A stretch of DNA of 19,827 nucleotides. Source: an uncultured Bacillus sp. GTDB taxonomy: Bacteria > Bacillota > Bacilli > Bacillales_B > DSM-18226. Position 1 is the stretch's first letter, and each line of letters opens with the position of its first letter. The notes beneath the pieces were generated by a model. The model searched no databases. It saw only the letters and a program-made list of their open reading frames with translations, and was not told the DNA's origin. Made by a program: the position numbers and the translations under genes. This document shows positions 1 through 8,175 of the stretch, in pieces. The DNA is taken from assembly GCF_946478885.1 (NCBI RefSeq), contig NZ_CAMLDX010000068.1, positions 1 to 19,827 on the forward strand, written 5' to 3'.

Positions 1-304
1 TTATTATTTTACAATAAAAAAATAGATGCCGTCATTTATTGAAGCTCAAATAGATTTAGCTATTCTATCTATAGAAAAGAAAATGAAGTTTTTCAACTAT
101 AGTAGTTGTTGGAAAACGTTTGTATTTTGACATAATATTATAAGCTACTTTCAATGGAGGGAGGGTAACGCTTGTTTTTTTGCAACGGGCTGTTATAAAT
201 TAAAGGCAAACAGAAGAAAAAAGATCTGTCCCAAAAGCACTGCTACAGGTACTGCCGTATTTTTTTGAGCGAATCATCATTAGCAAGAGAGTGGGCATCT
301 ATCT
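1..304. other. AT-rich intergenic stretch without a recognisable gene
   Basis: No reading frame with a credible start and family resemblance is visible. The stretch holds a GGAGGGAGGG purine tract near 155-165 followed by a frame that closes after eight codons. At 226-238 there is a 13-nt exact match (CTGTCCCAAAAGC) to the left arm of the dispersed hairpin element at 16029-16132, described under the repeats. It lies downstream of the minus-strand regulator gene, but I see no clean GC stem plus T-run that would serve as its terminator. Confidence 0.5.
222..262. repeat. Truncated copy of the dispersed GCTGTCCC hairpin element
   Basis: CTGTCCCAAAAGC at 226-238, followed by a short CAGG-containing segment, matches the left arm of the copy at 16029-16132. 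No matching right arm or central loop follows, so this looks like a half element or decayed copy. It lies 3' of the minus-strand MocR gene. A chance match of 13 nt is possible but unlikely, because the surrounding A-rich flank is also shared. Confidence 0.4.
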
Positions 305-1738
305 TCAATAGCCATTTAACACTTGAGCAAAACGAAAGATTGCTTCTCTAATCGAATCCCGCTTTAATCGGGCATAGGTAAAACGTACATATCCATGGGG
401 AGCTCCATACACGCTGCCTGGCATAAAAAGTACTTTATGTTTAATACCTTCCTCTGCTAGCTTTTGATCATCAACCTTTTGCCTGATTTTGCACCAAATA
501 AATAATCCTCCTTCAGGGATGGTATACTCAACCTTATCTCCAAGGAACTCTTGCAGGGCAGAGACCATTTCGTTTCTCCGTTCCAACAGTTCTTGTTTAA
601 GATAGACAAGATGCTTCGGATATTCAGCCGACTGAATAAATTGATTAGCAATTAATTGTGGGAAAATACTCAGGCCAAAGTCAATTTGTTGTCTCGCATC
701 TGCTAATCGGTTAATCACGGATTCCGGACCGAGGATCCAGCCAACCCGAAGACTTGAGGCAATGACTTTCGATAGAGAGCCGACATAAAGCACATTGCCG
801 CTTCGATCAAGCGATTTCAGAGGGTAATGTCCTTTGTCATCAAAATTAAGCAGACTCACAGGGTCATCTTCTACAATAGGTATCCCGAGTTCTGCTGAAA
901 TCTCCAGCACCTTTTGCTTTCTTGAATTAGATAGAACCGTTCCGGTAGGGCTTTGGAAGGTTGGATTTAAAAAGATCATCCGGATTTGGTGCTTGCGATA
1001 CAGCATCACAAGATCATCCGGATTGATCCCATCGGCATCTACTGGCAGCCCGAAGATTCTCAGTCCGGCAGATTGAAACAGTGGAAGAGAGTAGCTATAG
1101 GAGGGTGCTTCGATGGCAACAGCATCTCCTGGATTCAACAGACAATGTGTAATCAGATATAAAGCCTGCTGGGCACCGGATGTAATGAGAATCGATGACG
1201 GGGTTATATTGATCCGATGATACATCTTCACATAGGAAGCCAATGAATCTCGAAACCCGAAGTGACCTTGCGGATGAACATAGCCCAAATTACTTGGAAA
1301 GGCATGCTTACTAAAAGAGGTCTGTAAAAATTTTGCGGGAAATAAATCTGCAGACAATTCACCACCGGCCATATTGAATCCTGTCTGCATTTCCTTCGCT
1401 TCATCACGAATTCGTTTAATCAGAGGATACGTAGGTAAAAATGACCCGCCTTCAATATATTTTCTCCAATTAGTGATGCCTTTAGGGAGCACTCCCCATT
1501 TATGTGTGCTGACGAGGGTGCCGCTCCCTTTTTTTCTCTCAACTAATCCGGATGCCTGGAGCTCGTCATACACATGTACAATGGTCATTCGATTGACCTG
1601 TAATTGTTCAGCCATTTTTCTTTCTGAAGGAAGCCGGCTTCCGGGAGGATATTCACCATAAGCAATTTTTTCTTCAATAAATTCAAAAATTTGTTGATAG
1701 ATAGGTTTATCCGCGTCACGATTTACTTTCCATTCCAT
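305..1738 (-). CDS. MocR/GntR-family transcriptional regulator with aminotransferase-fold domain
   Basis: This is a PLP-binding regulator of the MocR subfamily: an N-terminal winged helix-turn-helix fused to a class I aminotransferase fold. The GntR-type DNA-binding domain occupies about residues 8-75 (PIYQQI, then LPSERKMAEQLQVNRMTI), followed by a linker and the aminotransferase-like domain from about 110 to the end. The NPTFQSPTG loop, the EDDP aspartate that would contact the pyridine nitrogen, the SLSK lysine that would form the PLP aldimine, and a C-terminal YVRFTYA arginine are all present, so PLP binding is expected. I place the start at ATG 1738 because AGGTGA sits 5 nt before it; a longer GTG start at 1747 would overlap that site. 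The length of 477 residues is usual for the family. It is divergent from a BenE-type permease, which it probably controls through the palindrome at 1784-1814; many MocR proteins also repress themselves. The effector is unknown. Confidence 0.9.
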   Translation of the reverse strand: MEWKVNRDADKPIYQQIFEFIEEKIAYGEYPPGSRLPSERKMAEQLQVNRMTIVHVYDELQASGLVERKKGSGTLVSTHKWGVLPKGITNWRKYIEGGSFLPTYPLIKRIRDEAKEMQTGFNMAGGELSADLFPAKFLQTSFSKHAFPSNLGYVHPQGHFGFRDSLASYVKMYHRINITPSSILITSGAQQALYLITHCLLNPGDAVAIEAPSYSYSLPLFQSAGLRIFGLPVDADGINPDDLVMLYRKHQIRMIFLNPTFQSPTGTVLSNSRKQKVLEISAELGIPIVEDDPVSLLNFDDKGHYPLKSLDRSGNVLYVGSLSKVIASSLRVGWILGPESVINRLADARQQIDFGLSIFPQLIANQFIQSAEYPKHLVYLKQELLERRNEMVSALQEFLGDKVEYTIPEGGLFIWCKIRQKVDDQKLAEEGIKHKVLFMPGSVYGAPHGYVRFTYARLKRDSIREAIFRFAQVLNGY

Positions 1739-1783
1739 TCTTTTCACCTGTTCTGTTCTTAATTAGGAAATGGGTTTTTTCAA

Positions 1784-1814
1784 ATTGGATTAGTTCGAAT
1801 CATCCAATTGGATG
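1784..1814. promoter_or_regulatory. Palindromic operator candidate between the MocR gene and the permease gene
   Basis: CATCCAATTGGATG at 1801-1814 is a perfect 14-bp palindrome. A further ATTGGAT half-site at 1784-1790 is an inverted partner of ATCCAAT at 1802-1808, giving three half-sites in 31 bp. Its position in the divergent intergenic region, between the regulator's start and the permease -10 box, is typical for a MocR/GntR operator. Binding by the adjacent regulator is inferred. Confidence 0.6.
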
Positions 1815-1840
1815 AGTACAATGATAATTGAATTCGTTAT

Positions 1841-1846
1841 TATAAT
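1841..1846 (+). promoter_or_regulatory. Candidate -10 box of the BenE-family gene
   Basis: TATAAT lies 51 nt before the ATG at 1897. No good TTGACA-like box sits 16-18 nt upstream, which would fit a promoter that depends on activation by the neighbouring MocR protein bound at 1784-1814. The site is inferred from position and sequence only. Confidence 0.4.
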
Positions 1847-1896
1847 ATTAACACATAAAATACGTTGTAAATAGTGAATAGAAATGAGGAGGTAAT

Positions 1897-3189
1897 ATGA
1901 AAGAGATTGTATTCCGTTCAAGTGTTAAAGACTTACGGCAAAATTTAAACGTAAATACGATCAGTGCAGGTTTAGTAGCAGCCATCTTCGGCTGCACTGG
2001 CCCGGCATTAATCATCATCGGCGGGGCAACTAGCGGCGGCTTAACCTACGCGCAAACCATCAGTTGGATCTTTGCCACATATTTTTTCAGTGGTTTGCTT
2101 GGCATCTATTTAGCATTAAAATACCGTCAGCCAATATCAGGAGCACATACTATCGCCGGGGCTGTTTTAGTGGCGGGGTCATTGGCTCATTTTTCTTTAA
2201 ATGAAGCGATAGGAGCATATATTGTTGCGAATATCATTGTTATTATTCTTGGTGCGTCAGGTTTAATTGATAAGGCGATGAAATGGATACCCGTTCCCAT
2301 TGTAATGGGGATGATTGTCGGTGTGATGATTCGTTTTACGACCGATATGATCAACGCGGTTTCAGTATCGCCGTTCTTAGCGGGAACAGGGATACTGGTC
2401 TTTTTGCTTTCATCAAGATATTTGAAAAGAATCCCTCCTGTTTTATCTGCATTGGTAATAGCCGTTATTTTGGCTATAATAACAAATGCGTTTAATATTC
2501 AGAGTATTCAGAACGAATTAGTCCTACCGCAGTTCATCGTACCTCAATTCAGCTTAGATGCGATTGTTTCGATTGGGATCCCGATCGCTTTATTAATCGT
2601 CAGTACAGAGAATGCTCAGGCATCAGGCGTATTAATGGCACAGGGATATAAGCCGCCCAACAGTGCGATGGCTGTTAACGGATCGATTGTTGGACTTGTT
2701 GCCGCCTTGTTTGGCGGACACGCAATAAATATTGCCGGTCCAATGACTGCAATCTGTTCTGCAAACGAAGTTGGAAAGAAGGACGGCAGATATGCCGCCT
2801 CTGTTGCAAATGGATTTTTCTTTGCAATTTTTGGATTATTTGCATCGCTTGTCGTTCCCTTTGTTATTGCGATGCCAAGTGTAATTGTCACAGTGATTGC
2901 CGGACTGGCGATGCTGGGAGTGTTGCTCAATTCATTGAAAACTGCTTTTTCCGATATCAAATTTCAAATGGGTGCCTTTTTTGCTTTAACTATTGGGATG
3001 TCAGGGATCAATTTCTTTAACATTGGTGCGCCATTATGGGCGATTCTCGGCAGTCTGCTCGTCTCCTTTCTGGTCGAAAGACATCATTTTACTGCAAAAG
3101 CCAAAGAAGAGGAAAAGGACTGGGATGAGACTGTAAGTGCGGAAAAGGTAAAGCAGTTGCAAAAGCCAAGTGTGGAACCGACTGCATAA
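1897..3189 (+). CDS. BenE-family (benzoate:H+ symporter-like) permease
   Basis: This is an integral membrane transporter of 430 residues with about 12 hydrophobic segments and a hydrophilic, charged C-terminal tail from about residue 395. The N-terminal segment with GCTGPALIIIGGAT, the GAHTIAGAVLVAGS stretch and the later FGGHAINIAGPMTAICS motif match the BenE family, which shares the UraA/SLC26-like fold. Characterised members import benzoate with protons, but substrates of most Firmicute homologues are unknown. I would not call this a benzoate transporter, because no aromatic catabolic genes are present here. The start is supported by GAGGAGG shortly before the ATG. The divergent MocR regulator suggests control by an amine, amino acid or vitamin B6-related signal (inference). 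A terminator-like hairpin follows at 3295-3337. Confidence 0.8.
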   Translation: MKEIVFRSSVKDLRQNLNVNTISAGLVAAIFGCTGPALIIIGGATSGGLTYAQTISWIFATYFFSGLLGIYLALKYRQPISGAHTIAGAVLVAGSLAHFSLNEAIGAYIVANIIVIILGASGLIDKAMKWIPVPIVMGMIVGVMIRFTTDMINAVSVSPFLAGTGILVFLLSSRYLKRIPPVLSALVIAVILAIITNAFNIQSIQNELVLPQFIVPQFSLDAIVSIGIPIALLIVSTENAQASGVLMAQGYKPPNSAMAVNGSIVGLVAALFGGHAINIAGPMTAICSANEVGKKDGRYAASVANGFFFAIFGLFASLVVPFVIAMPSVIVTVIAGLAMLGVLLNSLKTAFSDIKFQMGAFFALTIGMSGINFFNIGAPLWAILGSLLVSFLVERHHFTAKAKEEEKDWDETVSAEKVKQLQKPSVEPTA

Positions 3190-3294
3190 AGCGATTGATT
3201 GTCGATAGACGGTGAGCAGCTGCCAGAAACGAAGGATTAGCCGGCAACAGCAATCGAAGAGACAGGAATACCTTTTGAACTATGATATATCCAA

Positions 3295-3337
3295 AAATTC
3301 CGGCTCATCTGTATTTAAACATCAGCCGGGATTTTAT
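3295..3337 (+). terminator. Rho-independent terminator after the BenE-family gene
   Basis: AATTCCGGCT (to 3305) pairs with AGCCGGGATT (from 3324) around an 18-nt loop, and is followed by TTTATTG. It lies about 110 nt after the permease stop and before the MalY-like gene, so it probably separates the two transcription units. Confidence 0.6.
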
Positions 3338-3533
3338 TGTAAATGATCAGGACTTTATAATTGATGTAGCAAATTAAGCAAAAGGTAACACCTTGTAGCA
3401 GAATTGAAATCAGTCCCTTCAGACCGGTAATCCTGCCGATAGGTGCCAGATGCAGATTTTTGTTATACTGTATGTTGATGAAGTAGCTAGTTGCTTTATC
3501 ATATCAGATAACAATAGCAGAGGTGAATGGGAC

Positions 3534-4724
3534 GTGAAATATAATTTCGATGACATTATCAATCGCAGAAATACGTATTCTTATAAATGGGATGGTGGTG
3601 AGCTTATTGTCAAATCTGGCTTGACGAATCGTTATGATGAAGAAACCCTGCCATTATTTACAGCCGATATGGACCTGCCAGTGCCTCAGCCTGTCATTGA
3701 TGCTTTACATAAAACGGTAGACCATCGCATTTTTGGTTATTCCCTTTTTCCGGATGAGTATTTTGCTGCCATCCAACATTGGTTTCTCCGGCGGCATAAC
3801 TGGGAGATAAAAAGGGAGGAAATCATCTATTGTCCGGGCACGGTATACGCAACGAGAGCGGCGATTCAGGCATTTACAGAACCTGGAGATGGCGTCATCA
3901 TTCAGCGCCCGGTCTATCCTCCATTTACAAGAGAGATCACTTCAAGCGGCCGTCGAGTTGTCAATAATGCTTTGAAATATGATGGAGAAGGCTATTATGT
4001 CATTGATTTTGAAGACTTTGAGGAAAAGGCTCGAAATGAAAAAACAAAGCTATTCATTCTATGTAATCCGCATAATCCAACAGGGCGTATTTTCAATAGG
4101 GATGAGTTGAAAAGACTATCTGATATTTGTGCCCGGAATAATGTAATCATTGTTGCCGATGAAATACACGGGGATCTAATCCGCAAGGATCAGATCTTTA
4201 TTCCGATTGCCAAGATTGCTGACAATACGGATCATATCATTACATTTACAGCCACTAATAAGACCTTTAATCTGGCAGGTCTCTATTGTACAAATGCCAT
4301 TATTACTAATCCGAATTTAAGAGACACATTCAGTCAAGCAATCGACATGAAATCAGTTTCGCCGTTTTCCATTTCAGCTCTTATCGCAGCATATAATGAA
4401 GGGGAGAACTGGCTGGAACAGCTAAAGGACTATCTTGATGGCACAATGGAATGGGTAGTGCAATTTCTAGAGGAAGAAATGCCGAAAGTGAAAGTGAAAA
4501 TTCCTGAAGGAACATATGTGATGTGGATGGACTTTCGTGAATACGGTCTTGATCCGAAAGAAGTCCATGATCGGATTTATAACAAAGCGAATGTGCTACT
4601 GCAGGACGGTGTCATGTTTGGCAGGGAAGGCCTCCATCATCAAAGAATATGTATTCCTTCACCAAGACCGCTGATAAAAGAGGCCTTTGAAAGAATCGCA
4701 AGAGAATTCAAAGATGTACATTAA
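3534..4724 (+). CDS. MalY/PatB-family PLP enzyme (putative C-S lyase or aminotransferase)
   Basis: This is a class I/II fold-type I PLP enzyme of 396 residues. Members of the MalY/PatB family cleave cystathionine, cysteine and related C-S bonds to pyruvate, ammonia and a thiol, and some act as aminotransferases. Diagnostic features are the N-terminal FDDIINRRNTYSYKWD segment, PLFTADMDLPVPQPV, the CNPHNPTGR loop, ADEIHGDL with the ring-nitrogen aspartate, and Lys243 in TNKTFNLAG, which should carry PLP. A reading frame is open from 3450, but I choose GTG at 3534: GAGGTG lies just upstream and family members begin at this point. It lies in its own unit, with a terminator before it and a hairpin after it. 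A thiol-generating role would fit the presence of cysE in the window, but the genes are not linked in an operon. Confidence 0.85.
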   Translation: MKYNFDDIINRRNTYSYKWDGGELIVKSGLTNRYDEETLPLFTADMDLPVPQPVIDALHKTVDHRIFGYSLFPDEYFAAIQHWFLRRHNWEIKREEIIYCPGTVYATRAAIQAFTEPGDGVIIQRPVYPPFTREITSSGRRVVNNALKYDGEGYYVIDFEDFEEKARNEKTKLFILCNPHNPTGRIFNRDELKRLSDICARNNVIIVADEIHGDLIRKDQIFIPIAKIADNTDHIITFTATNKTFNLAGLYCTNAIITNPNLRDTFSQAIDMKSVSPFSISALIAAYNEGENWLEQLKDYLDGTMEWVVQFLEEEMPKVKVKIPEGTYVMWMDFREYGLDPKEVHDRIYNKANVLLQDGVMFGREGLHHQRICIPSPRPLIKEAFERIAREFKDVH

Positions 4725-4730
4725 TTAAAC

Positions 4731-4785
4731 AATTGGGGCTGTATCATAAGGGAGTGAATACATCCAGTATGAGACAGCCCTCATT
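4731..4785. repeat. Miniature copy of the dispersed hairpin element / terminator-like hairpin
   Basis: GGGCTGTATCATA (from 4736) pairs with TATGAGACAGCCC (to 4780) with one mismatch around a 19-nt loop, seven bases after the MalY-like stop. The AATTGGGGCTG/CAGCCCTCATT arms are close to those of the full copy at 6783-6893, but the inner GATGTCAGGC arms and central loop are missing. This suggests an internally deleted copy. It probably ends the malY-like transcript even though the T-run is weak. Confidence 0.55.
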
Positions 4786-4903
4786 CATCTTATGGGATGA
4801 ATTTGATCTTGGTTTATTATCTTATTTCATGGGATAGGGTGAGCGACGACGGAAAATGTTCGGTTTTCATAAAGAGCTAACTATTTAGGAGAAATACATC
4901 AAC

Positions 4904-4913
4904 ATGATATAAT
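4904..4913 (+). promoter_or_regulatory. Extended -10 promoter candidate for pepF
   Basis: TGATATAAT (4905-4913) gives a perfect TATAAT with a TGn extension, 67 nt before the pepF ATG. No good -35 box is visible, which is tolerated by extended -10 promoters. Confidence 0.45.
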
Positions 4914-4980
4914 ACTCATAGGAAAAGTTTGGAAAGAAGTGGATCAATAGGAAACGGGATTGTGAAAGAGGAGTGATTAA

Positions 4981-6771
4981 ATGAATTCCGTGTTTAAAAA
5001 TCGACATGAAGTACCGGAGCATGAAAAATGGAATTTATCTGATATTTATTCTGATATCAGCAATTGGGAAGAAGATTATCAAGAGATTGAAAAGATGAAT
5101 CGCAAACTTAAGAGTTTTGATGGCAGAATTCATGATGGAAAATCATTATTCGAATATCTGAGATTAAAAGAAGATTTGTTTTTTATTTTTAATAAGCTAT
5201 ATGCCTTTGCTATGTTAAGGACTGATTTAGATACAAGAGATACAGAATCCCAATCACTGCTTGACCGGGTTAAGCAGTTAAGCGTAAAGGTAAGTGCGGC
5301 TAATGCCTTCTTTATGCCCTATTTATTAAGCATGGATGAAGAAGCCTTGCAGGAATATATGACGGCTGAAAAAGGTCTCGATTACTTTAAAGAAGACTTA
5401 TTAGATTCATTTCGCTATAAATTACATGTATTAAGTAAGGACCAGGAAAGCATCCTGTCTCGGCTGGGAGAATCCCTTTCTGTCCCAAGCCATGTATTTG
5501 GCATGATAAATAATGCGGATATTAAATTTGGTAAAGTAACAGGCGAAAATGGAGAAAAAACAGAGCTGACGAGAGGCATGTATGCGAAATTAATGGAGGA
5601 TGAAGACCGAGAAAAACGCCGAGAGGCATATAAAGCCTATTACCAGCCTTATATCCAGTTAAAGAATTCGATCGCTGCCACTTTGTCAGGTGCGATCAAA
5701 AATAATGTCACGATGGCGAAAATCCGTCAATATCCTTCAGCCTTGGAAAAAGGATTATTTGGGGATCGCGTACCGAAGGATGTCTATGAAAATTTAATTA
5801 AAACAACAAAGAAACATATCACATCGTTGCATCAATACATGAAAATTCGGAAAGAAAAGCTCAACCTCGATGAACTTCATGCTTATGACATGAGCGTCCC
5901 ATTAGTCAGCGGGGTTAAGAAGATTATTTCCTATGAGGAAGCATTTGAAACGATGTGTCTAGCCCTTCAGCCATTAGGTGAAGATTATATCAATATTTTA
6001 CATGAGTTTAAAAACGGCCGGTATATTGATGTCCGGGAAACCCCAGGCAAACGATCCGGGGCCTATAATCTTGGCGTTTATGGGATACATCCATATATTT
6101 TACTGAATCATCAGGACAATTTAGACAGTCTTTTTACTTTAGTCCATGAATGCGGTCATGGTGTACATAGTAAACTGAGTTCTCAATATCAGCCGCAAAT
6201 AACAGCGGGGTATAGCATCTTTGTTGCTGAAGTTGCATCGACGGTAAATGAAGTTCTTTTAATCAATTATCTTTTAAATAATGAAAATGATGAAAGGGTT
6301 CGCCACTATCTTCTCAATCATTTTATCGATCAATATAAAGGAACATTCTTTACCCAGGTCATGTTTGCGGAGTTTGAAAAATTAACGCATGAAATGGCAG
6401 AAAAGGGATTGCCTTTAAATGCAGACGTATTCAACCATATTTACGAATCGCTTTTCCGAGAATACAACGGAGATGAAGTTGTGTTTGACGAGGAGGTAAA
6501 ATACGGTTGGTCAAGGATTCCACACTTCTATCGGCCTTTTTATGTTTATAAATATGCCACCGGCTATACTTCCGCTATTCATTTGGCTTCCAGAATTCTT
6601 GCGGGAGATGAGAAAACATTGCAGACATATATTGAATTTCTGAAGAATGGAAGCTCTGACTATCCGTTGGAATTATTAAAGAAAACTGGCGTTGATTTAA
6701 CCACTCCTGCCCCGATTGAAAGTTCCCTAGAGAGATTTTCGAACCTGGTGGAGGAATTTTCAAAAATGTGA
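4981..6771 (+). CDS. pepF: Oligoendopeptidase F (M3B family zinc metallopeptidase)
   Basis: This is a cytoplasmic zinc endopeptidase that hydrolyses oligopeptides of roughly 7-17 residues (family knowledge). Its 596 residues are the normal length. The zinc site is intact: H389-E-C-G-H393 supplies two histidines and the catalytic glutamate, and E417 in FVAEVASTVNE is the third ligand. The downstream MFAEFEK segment and the GAYNLGVYGIHPYILLN region are typical of PepF, and there is no signal peptide. GAGGAG lies shortly before the ATG. It is monocistronic, with an extended -10 promoter upstream and the hairpin element at 6783-6893 starting 11 nt after the stop. Its usual job is turnover of peptides and, in Bacillus, degradation of small signalling peptides has been reported on overexpression. 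Confidence 0.93.
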   Translation: MNSVFKNRHEVPEHEKWNLSDIYSDISNWEEDYQEIEKMNRKLKSFDGRIHDGKSLFEYLRLKEDLFFIFNKLYAFAMLRTDLDTRDTESQSLLDRVKQLSVKVSAANAFFMPYLLSMDEEALQEYMTAEKGLDYFKEDLLDSFRYKLHVLSKDQESILSRLGESLSVPSHVFGMINNADIKFGKVTGENGEKTELTRGMYAKLMEDEDREKRREAYKAYYQPYIQLKNSIAATLSGAIKNNVTMAKIRQYPSALEKGLFGDRVPKDVYENLIKTTKKHITSLHQYMKIRKEKLNLDELHAYDMSVPLVSGVKKIISYEEAFETMCLALQPLGEDYINILHEFKNGRYIDVRETPGKRSGAYNLGVYGIHPYILLNHQDNLDSLFTLVHECGHGVHSKLSSQYQPQITAGYSIFVAEVASTVNEVLLINYLLNNENDERVRHYLLNHFIDQYKGTFFTQVMFAEFEKLTHEMAEKGLPLNADVFNHIYESLFREYNGDEVVFDEEVKYGWSRIPHFYRPFYVYKYATGYTSAIHLASRILAGDEKTLQTYIEFLKNGSSDYPLELLKKTGVDLTTPAPIESSLERFSNLVEEFSKM

Positions 6772-6782
6772 TGACCATTACT

Positions 6783-6893
6783 AAATGGGGCTGTCGCAAA
6801 AGTAAAGATGTCAGGCACCTCACTTTGCATCAATCTGCACTGGATATTGAGCAATGGTGGGGTGCTTGACATCTTATAGGGCAGCCTCATTTA
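6783..6893. repeat. Dispersed long-hairpin element, full copy A (111 bp)
   Basis: The outer arms AAATGGGGCTGTC (6783-6795) and the GGGCAGCCTCATTT run ending at 6893 are inverted repeats. Inner arms GATGTCAGGCACC (6807-6819) and GGTGCTTGACATC (6861-6873) are complementary at all but one position. A third, apical stem TTGCATCAAT/ATTGAGCAA encloses the loop CTGCACTGGAT. The element fills the gap between two convergent genes, pepF and the IsdG-type gene, so it may act as a two-way terminator. Copies B (11645-11776) and C (16029-16132) share its order of arms and its central loop. Confidence 0.8.
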
Positions 6894-6898
6894 GCCAA

Positions 6899-7238
6899 TT
6901 ATTGAACAGCTGTCAAAATAGAGGCGACTTTTGCAATGACAATCTCACTCCCTAATAGAGGAGATTCTTTTTGCGCTTCAGCAGAATCGGGTTCCGGTTT
7001 TTTATGTGCTTCCCTGAAAGCATCGCTGTTTCTCCATGCTTGAAAGCTATCCATGTCCTCCCAGTACATATTGACATTCAGTTCATCATATTCTGATTCT
7101 GTTAGATTTTGTGTGATCGTAACCTCTACTTTAATAAAGCCTTCCATTTTTTGTAAGGCACCTGAGACGGGTAAAATTTGGGGCCATTTTTTGGGCAAAT
7201 CCGGGTTTTGTTTTAATTCTATTTGTCACAATATACAT
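6899..7238 (-). pseudogene. IsdG/HmoA-type heme monooxygenase (ABM fold) with a one-base frameshift
   Basis: Family members cleave heme and release iron, using a conserved Asn, Trp and His. The 3' part (start to 6899) reads in one frame as KMEGFIKVEV, then VNMYWEDMDSF and AFREAH. The expected beginning, MYIVTNRIKTKPGFAQKM, is present in another frame from ATG 7238, with AAGGAG 10 nt before it. Removing one base near 7166 (between CGT and TCA on the minus strand) joins them into a 112-residue protein that matches the family end to end, with N6, W68 and H78 as the expected catalytic set. As written, the catalytic Asn is separated from the Trp and His, so the gene is inactive unless the extra base is a sequencing error. 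A TTG at 7198 would give only a truncated product. It lies 25 nt after the DUF1189 gene, probably in one operon. Confidence 0.8.
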
Positions 7239-7263
7239 AAATCAAGACTCCTTTCAGCTATCT

Positions 7264-8037
7264 TTATTCAGAAACTTTAGGTGCATTCATTTCTTTTATT
7301 GTCAGCATGAGCATTATGAGCGCGACAAACCAATGAATGAGGAATCCTCCTGGCACAACTGTTTGTAGTGCTTCCATAATGGCAAAGAAAATAGTCGGCA
7401 AGGTGATACAGTAAGCTGACAGCCGCCAAAAGTGTCGGTATTGAAGCTGATTGCCGGATATATTTGGCAGCATTAGCCCAAACAAGGCCAAGACAGAAAC
7501 TTCAATAAATTTCATTGCTGCCGAAAACAGATAGATGATGGTATCTGTTACAGGTACCATCACTGGTAACATGGATTCTATCGAAGATAAAAAGTTGGCT
7601 ACGTCTTTGTCTGAAATAGTGGATGTTCCCATCATCGAGTATGGCATCGACTGAGATTGGCCTGCAGCAGAATAGATCCATTCATCTTTCAAAAAGGCAA
7701 TCGTATTATCCGAGTTGGTTACTTTCTCTTTAGTAATTGTACCTGTGCTGTCAAAAATAAGCGTAAAATTACCTTTGTTGACCGTGACAGGTGATGTTTC
7801 TTCGGAGATTAACTCGCCTTTTTCAATGGTGAACGAAGGGATCTCCTGCTTGAAAGTCTCTTCAATGTCTTCAAAGCCGGTTATCATGGAAGTATTAAAA
7901 TAGTACAAGCTTGGCAGGACCGAAATAAGGGTAAGAAAAAAGATATACAGAATCGTTTTTCCGATACCCTGATTCCAAAACCCTGCGATATCCTTTGGAG
8001 AGTATAGACTGCGAATGAGTTGTTTAAAAATATTCAT
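7264..8037 (-). CDS. DUF1189 family membrane protein
   Basis: This protein of 257 residues resembles the DUF1189 family, which includes Bacillus YqgB (assignment from memory). The motif KQLIRSLYSPKDIAGFWNQGIGKT at the N terminus (written here in full as a landmark of 24 letters would exceed the limit, so key parts are SLYSPKDIAGF and QGIGKT) precedes one membrane helix at about 28-48. An extracytoplasmic region of about 100 residues follows, then three or four hydrophobic helices to the end. I choose ATG 8037, which has AAAGGTG upstream, over the longer frame opening at 8115, which would run into the promoter. No enzymatic function is known. It is followed closely by the broken IsdG-type gene and faces the DUF456 gene across a shared promoter region, the same partner as in Bacillus. 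Confidence 0.8.
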   Translation of the reverse strand: MNIFKQLIRSLYSPKDIAGFWNQGIGKTILYIFFLTLISVLPSLYYFNTSMITGFEDIEETFKQEIPSFTIEKGELISEETSPVTVNKGNFTLIFDSTGTITKEKVTNSDNTIAFLKDEWIYSAAGQSQSMPYSMMGTSTISDKDVANFLSSIESMLPVMVPVTDTIIYLFSAAMKFIEVSVLALFGLMLPNISGNQLQYRHFWRLSAYCITLPTIFFAIMEALQTVVPGGFLIHWFVALIMLMLTIKEMNAPKVSE

Positions 8038-8068
8038 TTTGACACACCTTTGTTGAGATTCGATCTTT

Positions 8069-8098
8069 ATTGTATCTTTTACAACGAAGATTGTACAA
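8069..8098 (-). promoter_or_regulatory. SigA-type promoter for the DUF1189 unit
   Basis: On the minus strand TTGTAC (8098-8093) and TACAAT (8074-8069) are separated by 18 nt, a good match to a housekeeping promoter. TTGTACAA at 8091-8098 is a palindrome, so the same bases could also serve as a -35 box on the plus strand for the divergent DUF456 gene. Confidence 0.5.
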
Positions 8099-8121
8099 TT
8101 GTAAGTATGATACATTATAAT
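8091..8121 (+). promoter_or_regulatory. Candidate promoter for the DUF456 gene
   Basis: TTGTAC (8091-8096) is followed 19 nt later by TATAAT (8116-8121), about 55 nt before the chosen start codon. The spacing is a little long. The -35 box overlaps that of the divergent promoter, so the two promoters may compete. Confidence 0.4.
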
Positions 8122-8175
8122 AAATCCATAAAATAATGTATGGCTTCACGGATTAAGAAGAAAGGAGAGCTTGGG

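Noticed and set aside
2616..2960. 114-codon minus-strand frame inside the BenE-family gene
   Set aside because: Antisense to a clearly coding membrane protein; the composition is explained by the opposite strand.
7053..7280. Plus-strand frame opposite the IsdG-type gene
   Set aside because: It is a shadow frame antisense to a recognised family and has no ribosome site.
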